Shown piece after piece: positions 10,497 through 23,300 of a stretch of DNA of 33,780 bases. The number at the start of each line of letters is the position of its first letter. Position 1 is the stretch's first letter. The notes beneath the pieces were generated by a model, which worked only from the letters and a program-made list of their open reading frames with translations, did not search any database and had not been told where the DNA came from. The DNA comes from Paramacrobiotus richtersi (lineage: Eukaryota > Tardigrada > Eutardigrada > Parachela > Macrobiotidae), in contig JAQGAU010000229.1 in assembly GCA_034698045.1 (NCBI GenBank), forward strand, positions 1-33,780, read 5' to 3'. The position numbers and the translations under genes were made by a program.

Positions 10497-13400
10497 TTAT
10501 CCAAAGACTTGAAATATGATTTGCGGTCCTTTGGTAGTTCTCGGAAAGCGCTGGAGAAGCGCATGTTGGGTGAGCTTAGTCAGCTGACGAACCTCGACAC
10601 CGTTTATCTTCCCGTCTCCGAAGGGTGGAAACGTCATTCCCTTGTAGTGGATGCCGTCTCGAGGATCCAAGGTCTGGGTGATGTTGAGAATCTGCACAGG
10701 ATAACACCGCGTCAGGCAAACTTTCACTATAGTCTCGCGCATAAACCGCTAAGATGAACAGGTCTTAATTGTGCTTCGAAGAGGAAAGCTTCGAAACAGT
10801 TTTATGCACTCTAGGGATTACGCTTTCCTAGTAAGCACTCCAAGCGACTGACCTAGCCTTGGATAACCCAAGAGCTAACTTGCGAATGATTCGCTGTTAG
10901 ACTTCTAAGGCACTTCTTGATGCTGTACACATTCGGAAATTTAGTCAAATGTTACTTATGCAACTTTTCACCTGAAATTAAAAGATTAATTCTGGTAAAC
11001 TTCTATGATTTATAGCATTTCCGCGTAGGAAACGACTTCTCACCTGAGCGATTTCCCACGGATGCGTCTGGCGAACCAATCCAATCAAATTTTCCATCTC
11101 TACAGGGTTCAGAGCGCCAAGTCCATTGTTTAGCATGGCCCAGAAATCGTTTCCTAGGTGCTCGCTTTCCGCTTGATACCGCTTTTGTGTGGAGTCGGCA
11201 GCACCTTTTTCCTACAGCATGAAACGTACCTAGAGCATAATAAGCAAAATCAACAAAGTGATAACTTGTTAAAATAACGGTCATCGACCATGCTACTGAA
11301 GTATCAAAAGTATTTAATTGTAGTCTTAACGGTAAGAGCATTCCGATTCAAAGGAGGTGAACAAATCGTGACCATTTCAACATAAACCACCGCCTCACAC
11401 TAGTGGTTTTCAGTTATTTTAGCACTTTTGCACATAAAAGCAGCATCTCAGTGCACGGATATTACAACCGAATAACGGCCTTAACTTCAGCTAGAAACAT
11501 TAAAGAAGATTTCGCTGCTGCGATTACGCAACCCAGGGAGTTAATTTGCGAAACACTACCGGGCTATACTTTAATCGTGCACATCAGGAAATTTTTTTCC
11601 TGTTTGTGAGAGTTACCTCTGCTACGTTTTACCCGAAAGTAAAAGACTACATTGACCACAGGTTGCAGTATTTCCGCTCGAGAAAAAGCTTCTCACATGG
11701 GGGACATCATACAGATACGTCCGAATAACCCATTTCGCCAGCTGTTCCACATCTGTGTCCTTCAAAGCGAAAATTCCATCTGTCCGTATGTTGCAGAAAT
11801 CGCTCGCGGTCATTTGGCGTGTAATCCGTAGGCTGAAGAAACGCATCACCATGAGCGTGTAACTGCCTGATCTGTTAAATGTCACGTCAAAACTGCCCTT
11901 TCTCAAAACAAACGTCTGACAAACGCCGGTCAGAGATACAAAAACTTTACTCAGTGCGTTGACCCAGTTCTTATGACAACCAAGGGAGTAACCCCAGTCT
12001 CTGGTCACCAGCAGCAGTGCGACAGGCGGCAGTCCCTTTGCGCTCATAATATTCTGTAAAAGCTGGACAGAGCGCAACAGTTGTACTCGTTCAGAGTGGT
12101 CCTTCTGTTCAAAACCAACACCCTGGTCTGCCGCGACCAGCAGTTGTACAGGCAGGAAAGCAAAGCGGTATAAGTTGCTCCAGTAATACTGACCATACGA
12201 CTGGCGAACAGCGAGTACGCTACGAATATAGGCCGACGTCAGGATCGCCTAGGATCGCCTTCCATTGCCGGCACACTCCGCGCAAATTTCGGGAGTTTTT
12301 TCTCGCTTGAAATTAATTTGCAATTCGTATTCGGTTTTGTCTGTATGCCTGTGACCCTGAGAAATGTCCGGCAAGAGTGTCCAGCGAATCTTTAAAATGT
12401 TTTGCTTTCATCGTTTTTTTTGCGAACATTGGGTCTAACTGTGAACTGTAAAGTACAGCAAATGTTATTATTGGCCAGACAGAAGCTTCCGTATTGTTGG
12501 CCAGACAAAAACTTCCGTATACTCGCATGATTAAAAATGAACATCCGGTCCCTTTTATTAGGAGTACGTTTTTTCGTTCATCAGTCCATAGAAATTTATA
12601 CGAATCGGTATCAACCTTATTCCCATATATTTTCATCTGTTCCTGGACAAATTTTGTACGGCAACAGACTTTTTTTCGGTTGCAGATATTTTAAATACCG
12701 TTGCTAATTTGCTAATCTGCATACGCATTACCTTCTCGGTATCTGCCTGATTTCGCATTGCATCTCGAAAATTCAATGCAGATTAAAAAACTCTGCCTTC
12801 GATTTCGTACCTATATAAATGGAGACTGCTTTTTCATTATGGTGGCATCAGTCAACTGCTGTGCATATACAAGTGCATCTACATACCTATGCACTTTCTC
12901 ATAGTACGTATCCCACTCTTAAATGCTTGCTAGAATGTTTTTGTCGGTATCGTTTATAACACCAGGCCCACGCCGTTCTGCTTGCAACGCCTACTGTAGG
13001 TATAGCTTGCAGCGGTCTGGCCAAAAAGAATTTCATCGGATGCGGCTTGATATTAGTAACAGACTGTTGTTCAAAACAAGCCACCAACAACCGCCAGAAT
13101 ACTGCATACATCGTGGTTACAGTGCTCGAAATGCCGTTGTTCCCCTTTGGCGTAATCGCATTGTATCTGGTTGTTAAAGTTTGCAGAGACCACTTTGAGG
13201 GGACTTCTCATATCAATTTTTCAAGAAAACGATCATCGATATTCATAGAATTATCCCGTATTATCGTTAATGTAACAAAATTTTAATAAACGAAGATGTT
13301 GTAAACCAGGATGCGAACGCTGAACACAACTGAAAAAATTGGCACGATGGGCTCCTCAAACTTGCAGGAATATATCGATGTATCAGAAATAATTTACTGC

Positions 13401-16400
13401 ATAAACCGATTTAGTCACTGGGACGGTTCCGTAGTGCAGACGTGTAAAGTGTAAACCAAAGAAAACAAAATATGAGCAGCACATAAAAAAGCACAATCAA
13501 ATAAATCGAAGAGGAATTAATGAGTGTCTGAATGATCAAATAAGTGCAAAAATAGTCAACATGGTAATTGGAATTAAATTACGAAATTGGTCGACCCAGG
13601 TATAGCGCAGTCAGGGTCGATTAATGTTATACATAACAAGCCGGCGGCCCGCCTTCGGCGAGCCCTAGCTTGCTGTACTGTTAAACTGTAAAATCACGAT
13701 GTCTAGTGAATTACGGTGCGTGATTTATGTATCAATTGCAAATTGACTATGTATTAATTAATCATGTATTATGCAATGAGCAAGTTTTAATTGATTAACT
13801 TCCCATCACGGCGATACTCTTAGCACTTCGCAGCGAGACGGATTCCCGTCGCGGCTTCCGTTTTGTTTTTGTGGGCAACCTCATGCTACAGAAAACATTT
13901 GTGAAACACTTTACAGAAAACTCTCAGGTGCAGACTTTACAAATAAGAACCAATGTTTCAAAATCCACCGTCGTACCGTATATTGTGCCGAATTCTTCTT
14001 GACTTTCATTGACGCTACAGTTTTGAGCTTTCTATGTAGAACTACTTTGTAGAGCCAATTTGTGAAAGGTAACTCGGCGCAGAGTCGACTCGAGCGCTTG
14101 AAAACTTTAAAAACTAGAAATACGTGCGACTGGCTTGCAAATAGAGTTACCGTATCTGTTGGCTATCTCGAACTGCTGCAGCAGAAACAGGCAGTTAGGC
14201 GCATAACGGGCGGACGAGTTGTTAAGCTTTTTATACACGAAATCGGTGTTGCCTGGCGCTTGGACAAATTTAAAACAAAAATCCGTTGCAAGCTTTCGTA
14301 AACACGGACACGGTTTGAAAATAATTTCGGTCATTTGCAGTTAAAGAAATCGCTAAGCCTATAGAATACGTATGCATGAACTACTAATTTTGTGCGCCGC
14401 TCGTATCCTTCGCGCGAAGCGCCCGCCGCCAAAGCTACACCAACCAGATAAATAGAAATAATTGTACAGCGCCTTTTGTATCCGGACTGCTACAATTGTC
14501 ACAGGACAAATCAAAATGAAATCCACGGAAGCGATACGCTTAAATCGAACAAATGTTTTCAGTTATACGCTTTCTTCCCATAATTTAAAGCAACGTTTTG
14601 TTGAAATATTATTATCTCAGAATACCACCTCCCTTTGTTTTTCGAAACAAAATTCTGAACTTTCACCGAGTGTGCTTTGTACAGAACACTTTCTAAATCC
14701 ACTTTCTCACAGGTTACACGGTGCAGAGAATACGCTTTTCAGTTTCTGGCTCGACGGTCGAGCAACATGTGTAAAAACTTGACCGTAAGGGCATCTGCAC
14801 AAAAATACTGTCTGGTAAACCATTGGCGGAACACTCGTTACACTCATGTACGCGAAAAGGGCTTTGGAAAAGTTTTGCACAAAGTAAAACGCAGATCCCC
14901 TGCAAGGTTTTAAAAGAAATAGTTTAAAGAATTCGTTACCTACTTCGTCTTTACTTAGAAATAAAAATCCGTGATTGTACTTCGAGTACATTAGATTCGA
15001 CAAACATGGGAGAATAAAATACGATTGCTGCTAAGAATAAACAAATTCATTGAAAAAACGGAAACCACAATTCAGTTGCGCTGATCTGGAAGACGAAAGT
15101 TGTCGTATGGTCTATTTCATATGAAAATGTTCTTTGCGTCGAAGTGCGGTAACTGCGTTGAATTTTGACAGGTCGCTGACTCGCTATACATGTATTACAC
15201 AATTTGAGTATATAACAAAATTGCGCGGTATAAAATAGGTTATTATAGCTTACAGAATATGTGTTCTTAATGATCCGTTTACCTTTAAATTTGATACACT
15301 TAACAAACTCGGAAGATTACGTAAATAGTAATAAATCGGTTTTAATTGGCGTGTACTGTTTTTTTGTCATATGTGTGCGTTACCTCAGCCGACGTGCGGT
15401 GGATCAGGTCATTCTGATGGCATTCAATGACAAATATTACCTGTGGTCAGATTACAAATGATCAAACTTATATGTATAACGAGAACGCCCAAGCATTAGC
15501 CTAAAGCAGGACGTGATTCCCCCCTTTTATTACTTGCTTGAAACATTTTATAATCACTGTTCAGTGACTGCTGCATTTTTTTGAATGGAATTTCTGGCCT
15601 TCTACACAGTTTTCCGACGATGTTTTCCCATGAAGCACATAATATTCGACAAAATAAATCGTGCTATTTATTTATCGCCAAACGGCTGAACAAATAGATT
15701 TTAGATACCGCTTAAAATGTGTATGATTGTTTATGTATACGCTTTGGAATCACTATGCCATGGCGAAACCGTGAACGAAATAAGACTTAGTAAGCTTTTT
15801 GTAATCAAAACCAGCAGACTCGGGGAGATCAGCCTTTTCAGTCATGCCACATATACTCGCACATGGCTGGCTGGACTAACATAAGCGATCCTATTTTGCC
15901 TACTCTTCTCAGCTGACTAGTGACCATGAGCGCATGCGTCCAGTAGTAAGGGTAATTCCAACAACAGGACAGAAGTTTGCTCCATTTCCAGTAATAACTT
16001 GGACCAATGGAATTAAACCAGTCAGCCCATAGATTTTTCCAAACCCATACCATTCGCTCAACACACAGCCCAGACCCACGAAAATGACCCACACGATGAT
16101 CTGGTTACCAATTTGTTATTTTGCGAATTCAAAGGCGGCCGAGCACTTTTTGTCGAAAATTTTGTCACGGTACTCCTCTTCAGAAGATTTTCTTTCTAAT
16201 GATACTTAAACGAAGAAAATCCGATGCGCCATTAAGGCCCTATTGATTGGTACGCGTTTCAGAATTTAGCTTTATATAGTGGGAGGATACTCGTATATAT
16301 GGATGGGTAAACTATATATATCTTTCGGTCAAAGGCAGTATGTACCGCATCCTCGTTTACTCAGCTCGGACCGCGTAAGCGCAATTTTTTAGCAAAATTA

Positions 16401-17023
16401 AGCTGTTGAACATCATGTAAGATTGTAACCAGGAAACTGTCGTCGTAACAATTGCTGGTCAGCCATTTATAATAACAAGTTACAAGGCCATCTTCTTCTG
16501 ATCTCACTGTCATATCTCACTAATCTGTCAATTATATTACTTAGGATAACGACTAAACCATACAGTTTTCGTTATTGTTTGTAGCAGTCCAGCCAGACTC
16601 TTCAGGACCATCTGAGCAGAAGGCTTTTTTCAACAAACAAATCAGGAGTAGTGCAAAAATTGAGCTTCTAAAGTAAGCACCACTAGATGCCCCGTCGCCG
16701 ATTGCTGTTATCCCGGCCCGTGTCGAGTGATTATTGGGTGTCGCTTTTGCTCGCAATTAGTTAGTCCCAAATCTTCAGATACTTAAAACCAACATACTCG
16801 TACCAGACCGAAATGTAGTAATATCAGAATGCTAACTAATAATCTTTCTCTATGGATGCATCCATGAACCCGCTGCCATACCGATCATACCGTTTACTCG
16901 CACACCGAACCATCCGGATACCCGGTTACGAAAGTAATCAATTCGCTACATTTGTTCCTTACCTGCTGCTGAAACATAACAACATCCCGCCAGTACCACC
17001 ATAGCTTGGAACGCCCAAGTCAT
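10497..17023 (-). CDS. Ten-exon predicted secreted protein, family unknown
   Basis: Exons on the - strand: 17023-16963, 16611-16564, 16100-15904, 15440-15384, 14899-14720, 14292-14151, 13101-12995, 12248-11697, 11211-11044 and 10748-10497. Every junction keeps phase, with a total of 1764 nt and about 587 aa. Exon 1 encodes a classic signal peptide (M-T-W-A-F-Q then a hydrophobic run, ending V-S-A-A). The mature part is rich in Cys and, in exon 3, in Trp/Tyr; exon 5 has an H-E-C-N-E-C cluster. The last exon contains R-D-G-I-H-Y. A D-x-x-H pair near the C-terminus is the catalytic Asp-His signature of SGNH/PC-esterase hydrolases, and F-R-G-S-G-L near residue 45 sits where block I (G-D-S) would be, but it lacks the Asp-Ser order. 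Hydrolase function is therefore only a guess. The weakest splice sites are the exon 6 acceptor (cgaaag) and the exon 5 donor (gtgtaa). Confidence 0.55.
12241..12260. repeat. 10-bp perfect tandem duplication at a splice acceptor
   Basis: aggatcgcct occurs twice. On the - strand each unit contains an AG, so the exon 8 acceptor of the secreted orphan gene is duplicated. Only the downstream AG (12250-12249) keeps the reading frame. Confidence 0.85.
12471..12520. repeat. 26-bp tandem repeat, two copies
   Basis: Units start at 12471 and 12497 with ttggccagaca, and both continue to cttccgtat with two mismatches. They lie in intron 7 of the orphan gene. Confidence 0.85.
13640..13665. other. Short GC-rich patch in an AT-rich intron
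   Basis: The run gccggcggcccgccttcggc and the next bases are almost pure G/C. It lies in intron 6 of the secreted orphan gene. A second GC-rich patch with a perfect 12-bp palindrome, cttcgcgcgaag, lies at 14408-14430 in intron 5. The two flank exon 6. Confidence 0.6.
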
Positions 17024-18173
17024 CCTTGATCTCGGGGTTCTCCGCAGAGTTGTTTCAAAGTTAACAGGCGAGTAAACTAGGGGAAAGTCCTCTGAATCCG
17101 GCACAGCTGCACGACAATTGGCAAAACCACAAACTAATTAGACACCGTCGCGCTTCTTTCAAGCGATCGTGACATGTGTTAAGGTTCAAATTAAAAATTC
17201 GCCAATTTTATGCCAAACAGTCGAGAGATGACTGAAACATTGGTAAATTTCAGTTAAGCCGCTAGAGTACTTCATCATGAAATGCAGCTAGGTTTATATG
17301 AAAATGGGTCACAAGGTGACATCATGATGGGACATGTCACATGTCACATGCTGGCCGCTGGAGCTAGCTGATACTTCGCAGTGGGTGACGGTTACTTGAT
17401 GGAGCCGTGGAGTTGTCCGAGGCCTTACTCACCTTAGTAATCCTCTTCCAGGAACGCTTAAATGGGGTGAGGATAAATTGATAATCACGGGAATACGATG
17501 ATATCGTAGCCGGTTACGAACATCTTTATATGGGTGGTTATCGGTATTTTTGTTATTACATCTGCACTTGTGATAATTGTTTGATGGCGAAATGCTTTAC
17601 AACTTCACACAAGTCACAATAGGGTGCACATGGGACCACTCATCATAATATGCAGCAAAATGGCATGGACCTGCTGACAAACAGTCATAATTCGCAGTCG
17701 AAATAAGTCAGGATGACCAGCATTAGTATGCTCAACAAAACCATGGTCTTTATGATTAGAAAAGTGTGCTTATTAATTTTTCTAATAGTCACTTTATTGT
17801 GTTGCGCGAATGGTCCGAACTGTAATAGGTCACGAACACTCAAACTTAAACATATTGATTGTTGACCGATTCCAGTGTCCTCGTTTTCTATGCAACCAAC
17901 GGTCTTGTGAATGTATGCGCGCGCAGCTGGTTTATTTCCCACATTGACGTGTACACAGACAAAAAAAGAAGTATAATAATCATGAAATATCAGTATGTAC
18001 CGTACGTTTCAGAAATCAACCTCAAATCGAAAACATCTAAAACCATGTGCCACAAAAAGGCAGAAGGAAAGTCAAAACAGTATTTGATAATAATATGAGC
18101 CTACAGATCTAGAATCTACTGTACTCCAGTGGTAGGAGAATCTCAGGACAAATATTAGCTGTAGAAAATTTCT
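17024..18173. other. Spacer between the orphan gene and the MATH-BTB gene
   Basis: This should contain the promoter of the secreted orphan gene and the 3' flank of the MATH-BTB gene, both on the - strand. A TTTATT at 17931-17936 (AATAAA on -) may be the poly(A) signal of the latter. A short repeat of tgtcaca/catg lies near 17330-17352. No gene is supported. Confidence 0.45.
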
Positions 18174-19482
18174 TCACACCGTGTGATTAAGGCGCATCCT
18201 TTTCGAGCAGTGTTCCATGATCGTCTGCACCAGCTGCGGATCAAACTGCAACACCTCCTCCAGTGCCCCATTCTTCAACACCGTACCCATATTCTTCGGA
18301 GTCATATTTAAGGCCGCTTCCTTCAGCTTGTCCAGCTTGCGCTGACTGGCCAACACAAGATAGTGCACAGCATTCTCCGCTGTGACACTCTTGGCCAGGA
18401 CCTCCTCGCACACTGCACACAAATCCAGTATCTCGTACTTGTCCGCCATGATCAGCACTCTCTCCGCATTGCTGACGGTGACCTTTCCAGTATCGCACCC
18501 GTGCACGTAATCGAGCAGCACTGCCACCGTTTCCCCGTCAATATCCTCCAGTTCACAGAGAGACAGCTGATTTTCTTTCAAATTGTGTGACAACATGGTC
18601 GCAAAGACTGGAGAATGGCTGATTAACAGTATGCGGTAGGTTGGAAAGACCTGGCCGTCGCTGGAATGGATTTTGAAATCGGTGGACTGCAGACCGGGAT
18701 GCGAAGCCACAGCTTCGGCCTGACGTCGTACGAATTGCTGGAAACGGTTTGACGAATCTGCTGCTATGATTTCCGGCACATTGACTGCTTTCGGCGCTCC
18801 ATACATCGTTACATCCATGACAAAGGTGAGGACATCATCTTTCAGGAGCCCTGGTTTTTTGTCGTCGCCAAATAGAAAGTTATGAGACATCAGCATCTGG
18901 TATCCGAAGGTTGAGTCCTTGCGGCAAAAGGTATGTTGCAGTGGATCTTTTGAAGAAAAGATAACAGTGGCTTCTTTCCCCGTACTCACACTGCAAATAC
19001 ATAGGTAAACATCGAGAATTTCATGCACTGAAATACTTATTCCGGAAGCTAGAGACATAATCCAGCATGTCCGGTAGAGATTATCCGGCAACAATAAATT
19101 TTTCACATTTTTTACCATTGAACAAATCGAGTGAACTTAAGTGACAAGATCACAAACTGTACCGGACCACAAATTCCACATCCACCGATTTGTCGCTTGT
19201 ATAGGAGAAGGATTCCACATCGGTGAGGGATAAGAAAGCTTGAATGCAGCACTTTTTGATACCTTCCTCAGTCTTCGTGGAACACGGACTAACAATCATA
19301 CGCCAGCGTCCTTGAAAGCCATCATGCCCCAGCTCCTGCATGGTGATTCCAGCGCTGTTAAAAAGTTCTGACTTCTTTCGAAGTTGTTTAAAGTTGTTGA
19401 TCGTCCACTTCAGCGAGAATCGTGTAGTCTCCACATCCATTCGTTCGCTCACGACTACACTCGACTGCGAGCTGCAAGCCAT
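18174..19482 (-). CDS. MATH-BTB protein (SPOP-like Cullin-3 adaptor)
   Basis: Two exons on the - strand: 19482-19163 (donor gtacag) and 18990-18174 (after tatttgcag, TGA). The 172-nt intron splits the MATH domain in phase 2, giving 378 aa. MATH spans about residues 20-170: F-S-L-K-W-T-I-N-N-F, G-R-W-R-M-I-V-S-P, then after the junction F-G-Y-Q-M-L-M-S-H-N-F-L and L-L-K-D-D-V-L-T-F. BTB spans about 208-305: S-T-D-F-K-I, H-S-P-V-F-A-T-M-L, L-L-D-Y-V-H-G, A-D-K-Y-E-I-L-D-L. A helical 3-box/BACK-like part follows, and the C-terminus K-R-M-R-L is a possible nuclear signal. In the SPOP family MATH binds the substrate, BTB dimerises and BTB plus 3-box bind Cullin-3. Orthology to SPOP itself is not certain, since MATH-BTB genes are often multiplied. 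The ATG at 19118 is not the start; it lies in the intron. Confidence 0.88.
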
Positions 19483-20355
19483 TCTCTACTGGATTGTGGA
19501 CAACAAAATCGTAAGAATGATAAGAATCCTCAAGTTAAGATAAATCGTTAGTTACTAACCTGCAGCTGAATTCTGCCGCAGAAATATTATGTCCGCTTTC
19601 AACTATCACGCAGAAGCAAGCTGAGTTACAGAGCGAATTTATCCAGAAAGCAGGTCAACGGTAACGTTTTAGAAACGTGCAGTTAAGTTTTTTGTAGGAA
19701 GGGACTAATAATTAGACATGAAATTTTGTTTGGAATACAATCAGTGTAGGGATCAGACTCGCTCAGTCATCCTCTCGCAAAGTTCAGAAATCAGAACAAC
19801 AATCTGCGAGATCTTCAGAAGTCACGTGTCAGCAGCTTGAAGCGGCTGCTAGCACTCTCTCCCACCCTATAGTGGTTCTTCGTAGTAGGGGCAGTTACGT
19901 GATGAATCCGCGGAAGTGTCCCACTATTGAATGGTTGTCTCGCCTTGCGGATAATACCTATCCGCCTTTTTCTTGCACCTCGCATCACCTGTCGAAGTCA
20001 CGAATAAAGAGTTATTTTTCGTTTCATTATTAAAATTAATATTTAATAATGATTTGTGACTTTGTCCCATGCAGAATTTTTCCACCGTGTAAAAAGTAAA
20101 CAGTAAATGATTAAAATTATTGCAGTACATTTTGTAAGACTCCAGTCAACTTGCTCCTGTAAATAATTCTTGATCTTCGGCTCACGAAGGTTTCCATAAT
20201 TATTATGTAGAACCATCTTGAATTTTTGGATTGGAAGCTTGAAACTTTCGCTTCAGAAGTGAATTTTTGCTGGTTCACGCTTTCCTGAATTTTACTTTAT
20301 GCAACGGAAATTCGGATCTCCGGAGAAGTTAGTACTATTCTCCTAAATTCCAAAT
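19483..20355. promoter_or_regulatory. Head-to-head intergenic region, MATH-BTB (-) and claspin (+)
   Basis: 873 bp separate the two start codons, so both promoters must lie here and may be shared. On the - strand, gttagt at about 19560 and ccagtag just before the MATH-BTB start could bound a 5' UTR intron. I see no clear TATA box and no gene. Confidence 0.5.
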
Positions 20356-23300
20356 ATGGAGCGTAAATCGAAAAAGGCTGCAGAAGATAGGATCAGGCAG
20401 GAAAGCCAAAGACTTATCCGAGGTACGTATGTTGTTTCCATGTTATCACGGTTTTCTTATGACTGTGATTTAGACATGGTAGCATTTTATGATTGTTATT
20501 TTCCGTGGCCATGGATTTTTCGCTTTAAAAACTCCAGTTTTTTGTGTACCCGTGCGTACTCGTTTTTCCACCAAAGAGGTTTTTCGCTTCGCTTCTGTGA
20601 AACCGCGTTTAAAAAAATTAGTTTTATGGAAGATTTATTTTTTTAAAACTTGCGGTTGATTAAATGAGAAACATTAATTTTAATAAATAATTTGGGGAGA
20701 AAACACTGAAAACAACAGATTTCGTGTGGTTTAGAATTTCTGTTGGTAATTGTCGTTTTCTCTGTCCAGAAACTGCAGTTACTCTTCCCCGCCACATCCC
20801 AGCCATAATTGATTTGGACTATTTCATCGCCCTCACAGCTGATGCGTGCAGTCTGAAACCTTCCTCTATTCCCCCCACATCAAGTCCTCCTCAAATACCC
20901 CTTGAATCCCCCTCCAGACTGGTCCAGTTGTCCATTGATCCAGTGGTACCAGAATCCGAAGGAATACAGAGTTTTGTAGATGGGCAGTCTCTTGCGGATC
21001 AGCAGTCTTCCGAAAAACCATCAAAATCCGATGTTATCGAAGAGAAACCTCCTGCGAGTGTTTCGCTACCTAATGGGCCGAGCCTGAAGAAATTCGATGG
21101 GTTTATATCGTTTGAGGATGCGGAATCGGAACATCCAGCAGGAAAATATGCGCCTGTCCCTGCTGCGAACCGTTTGTTGTGCAACGAAGTCAAAAAGGCT
21201 CGTCAACCTGGTAAGAAGATAGACTGACAAACAGGTTTTTATTGTCATTGTTTCGCATTGCAGTACGGAAATTGTGGTACAGCAGTTTGTTTGTTCATAA
21301 TTTTATTTCTGTTATTCCATCAGTAAGGTCGATTTGATATATTATGAAGGCCTTTTTCTGGTACTTATTTTCATAGATATTATTTTCAGTTATTTATGAT
21401 ATTTTGTAATTTTTGTTTTGTTGGAGAACTTGTGCGTAAATAATTATAGCCTTTGATAACAGGTAAAATAAATAATTAGATGACATGAATTTATGTTTCT
21501 GTTCTCCGCCTATACAGATTTCGTTCACCTTGAATTCTTTTTTTTTGAAAATTTCAAGAAATCGGATCGATTAATTGTACTAGATATGTAGGTACAGTAA
21601 TATATGTAACTGCGATATTTAAAAAAGCTGTTTTTAAAATGTGGAAATTCACTGCATGTGAGATACTGGATAAAATAGTTGACCTGATTAGCGTTCGCAC
21701 TGGCCATTACAGTAATAGAAATATATGTAGAACAGCGGCATTTTGGGGGCGCGAACGAGATGTTTATATGCCGCAGAGTGTAAAAGACAGCTATGGCTGA
21801 CTCATGGCCATATGCATACTTACAGTGTGTGGCACTTTTTTGGTCTTTGATCTTGTATCTAAATTGTTAATTACCTGTTGATCAGGGATCCTGTTCTAAA
21901 AGGCTTTAACAAAATTAGTTCTATTAATTTTTAATTGAATTATGCAGAAAAAAATCTTCTGGTACTTACTCCGAAGCTCTTTGCTGTTAATGTTACCGCA
22001 AGTGTGAGAATATATACTACGGCATGTAAATAAATGACCCAAATAAGATAACGACTTGTTATACGACAATGCAATCCGGGTGCGATAAATAATATTATTT
22101 CGGTTCGTTCAGGTGCGAAGTACATGATCCTGCGTCAGCGGCTGCAAGAAGACATGCTGAAGAATAAACAGCAGTTTCTCGAGCTCCAAAAGGCCCAGTA
22201 TAAAGCGGAAGAGGAGGCCATTGAGGAGGTGCTTGATGATGAGGAAGAAGAAGAGGAGGTGGAAGAAAAGTATGAGAAAAAGGCCGCGGAGAGCAGCAGT
22301 GATGAAGAGTATGAAGCGGAGGGCGCAGAGGAAGGTTACACCAGTTTTGAGGAGAAAGAACACCAGATTGGACCCTTGGCACCGTGTGACTCGGAAAGCG
22401 AGCCCGATGAGGCGGACATTGTGGATGATGATTACGGAAAGGATGAACCTGAACAAGAGGTAAGTTTCCAATTTCAAGAAATTATTTTAACTTTCGTGCG
22501 AATTTTATCCTTTTTTACTGTAAGCATAAGCATAGGCTAAGTTTATGTGAGTTCTTGACCTTTTGAATTTTCGATGCATGGCGGTTTGTTTACCTTTGTA
22601 TAAAATTAATTTTGTTGTATGAAATGGTTTTTTTTATATAAAATTAATTAATTTTTTAACTTTGTTGTTTCAGTATTATGAATTATTTTGTTATGGTTTA
22701 GCTGGAAATTGCTGACTTTTATTAGGAAAATGATTTTCTGGATGCTGAAGCGGCAGAAAGCGGTAACGAGGAGGAAGTGGATGAGGAAGAGGACGATACG
22801 GTGGAAGAACATTCGGAAGTGTTGAAAGAGAAGAGGAGAAAACCGGTCAACGAAGACTCAAACGATGTGCTCAAGTTTGCCGCTCATGATGATTCGTTCG
22901 ACGAGAACTTTCTTGACGGAATAGGTACGTCGAAACCGAACTTTTTTCATGGCTTTTATTTAAAAGTCAAGTTTGTGTAATTAATTGCAACTTTTTTTAA
23001 CGTCAAACTTTTGTAAGTGATAATCTGATTGTTACAGTAACTCGTTAGTTTCTGCTTTTTTTTTTATTATCATTTTCATCACTTCTTTAGCAAGTTTGCA
23101 TGTTCATTGTACTTGCGTTTGTTGTTATGTTGCACGTTGCATAGTTTCTAGCGTTTGAAGGTATTAGTAATATTTTTGTGTTTCAGGCGAGGCACCGTTA
23201 GCAGAGGAAGCATCCAACAGGTAAATTCTCGTGATTTCCCTATCGTATAATTTCCTCTGAATCGGATTTAACATTATACTGTACGCTGTTGTTTTGACCA

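Noticed and set aside
10509-10757. 82-residue + strand frame
   Set aside because: It is the antisense of the last exon of the orphan gene, which has splice sites and phase continuity on the - strand.
14062-14301. 79-residue + strand frame
   Set aside because: It is antisense to exon 6 of the orphan gene, and no + strand neighbour or motif supports it.
13640-14430. Transposon with GC-rich terminal repeats
   Set aside because: The two patches are not good inverted or direct copies, no target duplication was seen, and an in-phase exon of a host gene lies between them.
15909-16094. Hydrophobic - strand frame (W-V-I-F-V-G-L-G...) as a membrane segment
   Set aside because: The splice phase from exon 2 of the orphan gene selects the alternative frame over the same bases, which also joins in phase with the next exon. 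It remains a possible alternative if the exon 2 junction is wrong.
18174-19118. MATH-BTB gene as a single exon from the ATG at 19118
   Set aside because: The first 43 residues of that frame are unlike a MATH domain, while splicing from 19163 to 18990 restores one continuous MATH domain in phase.
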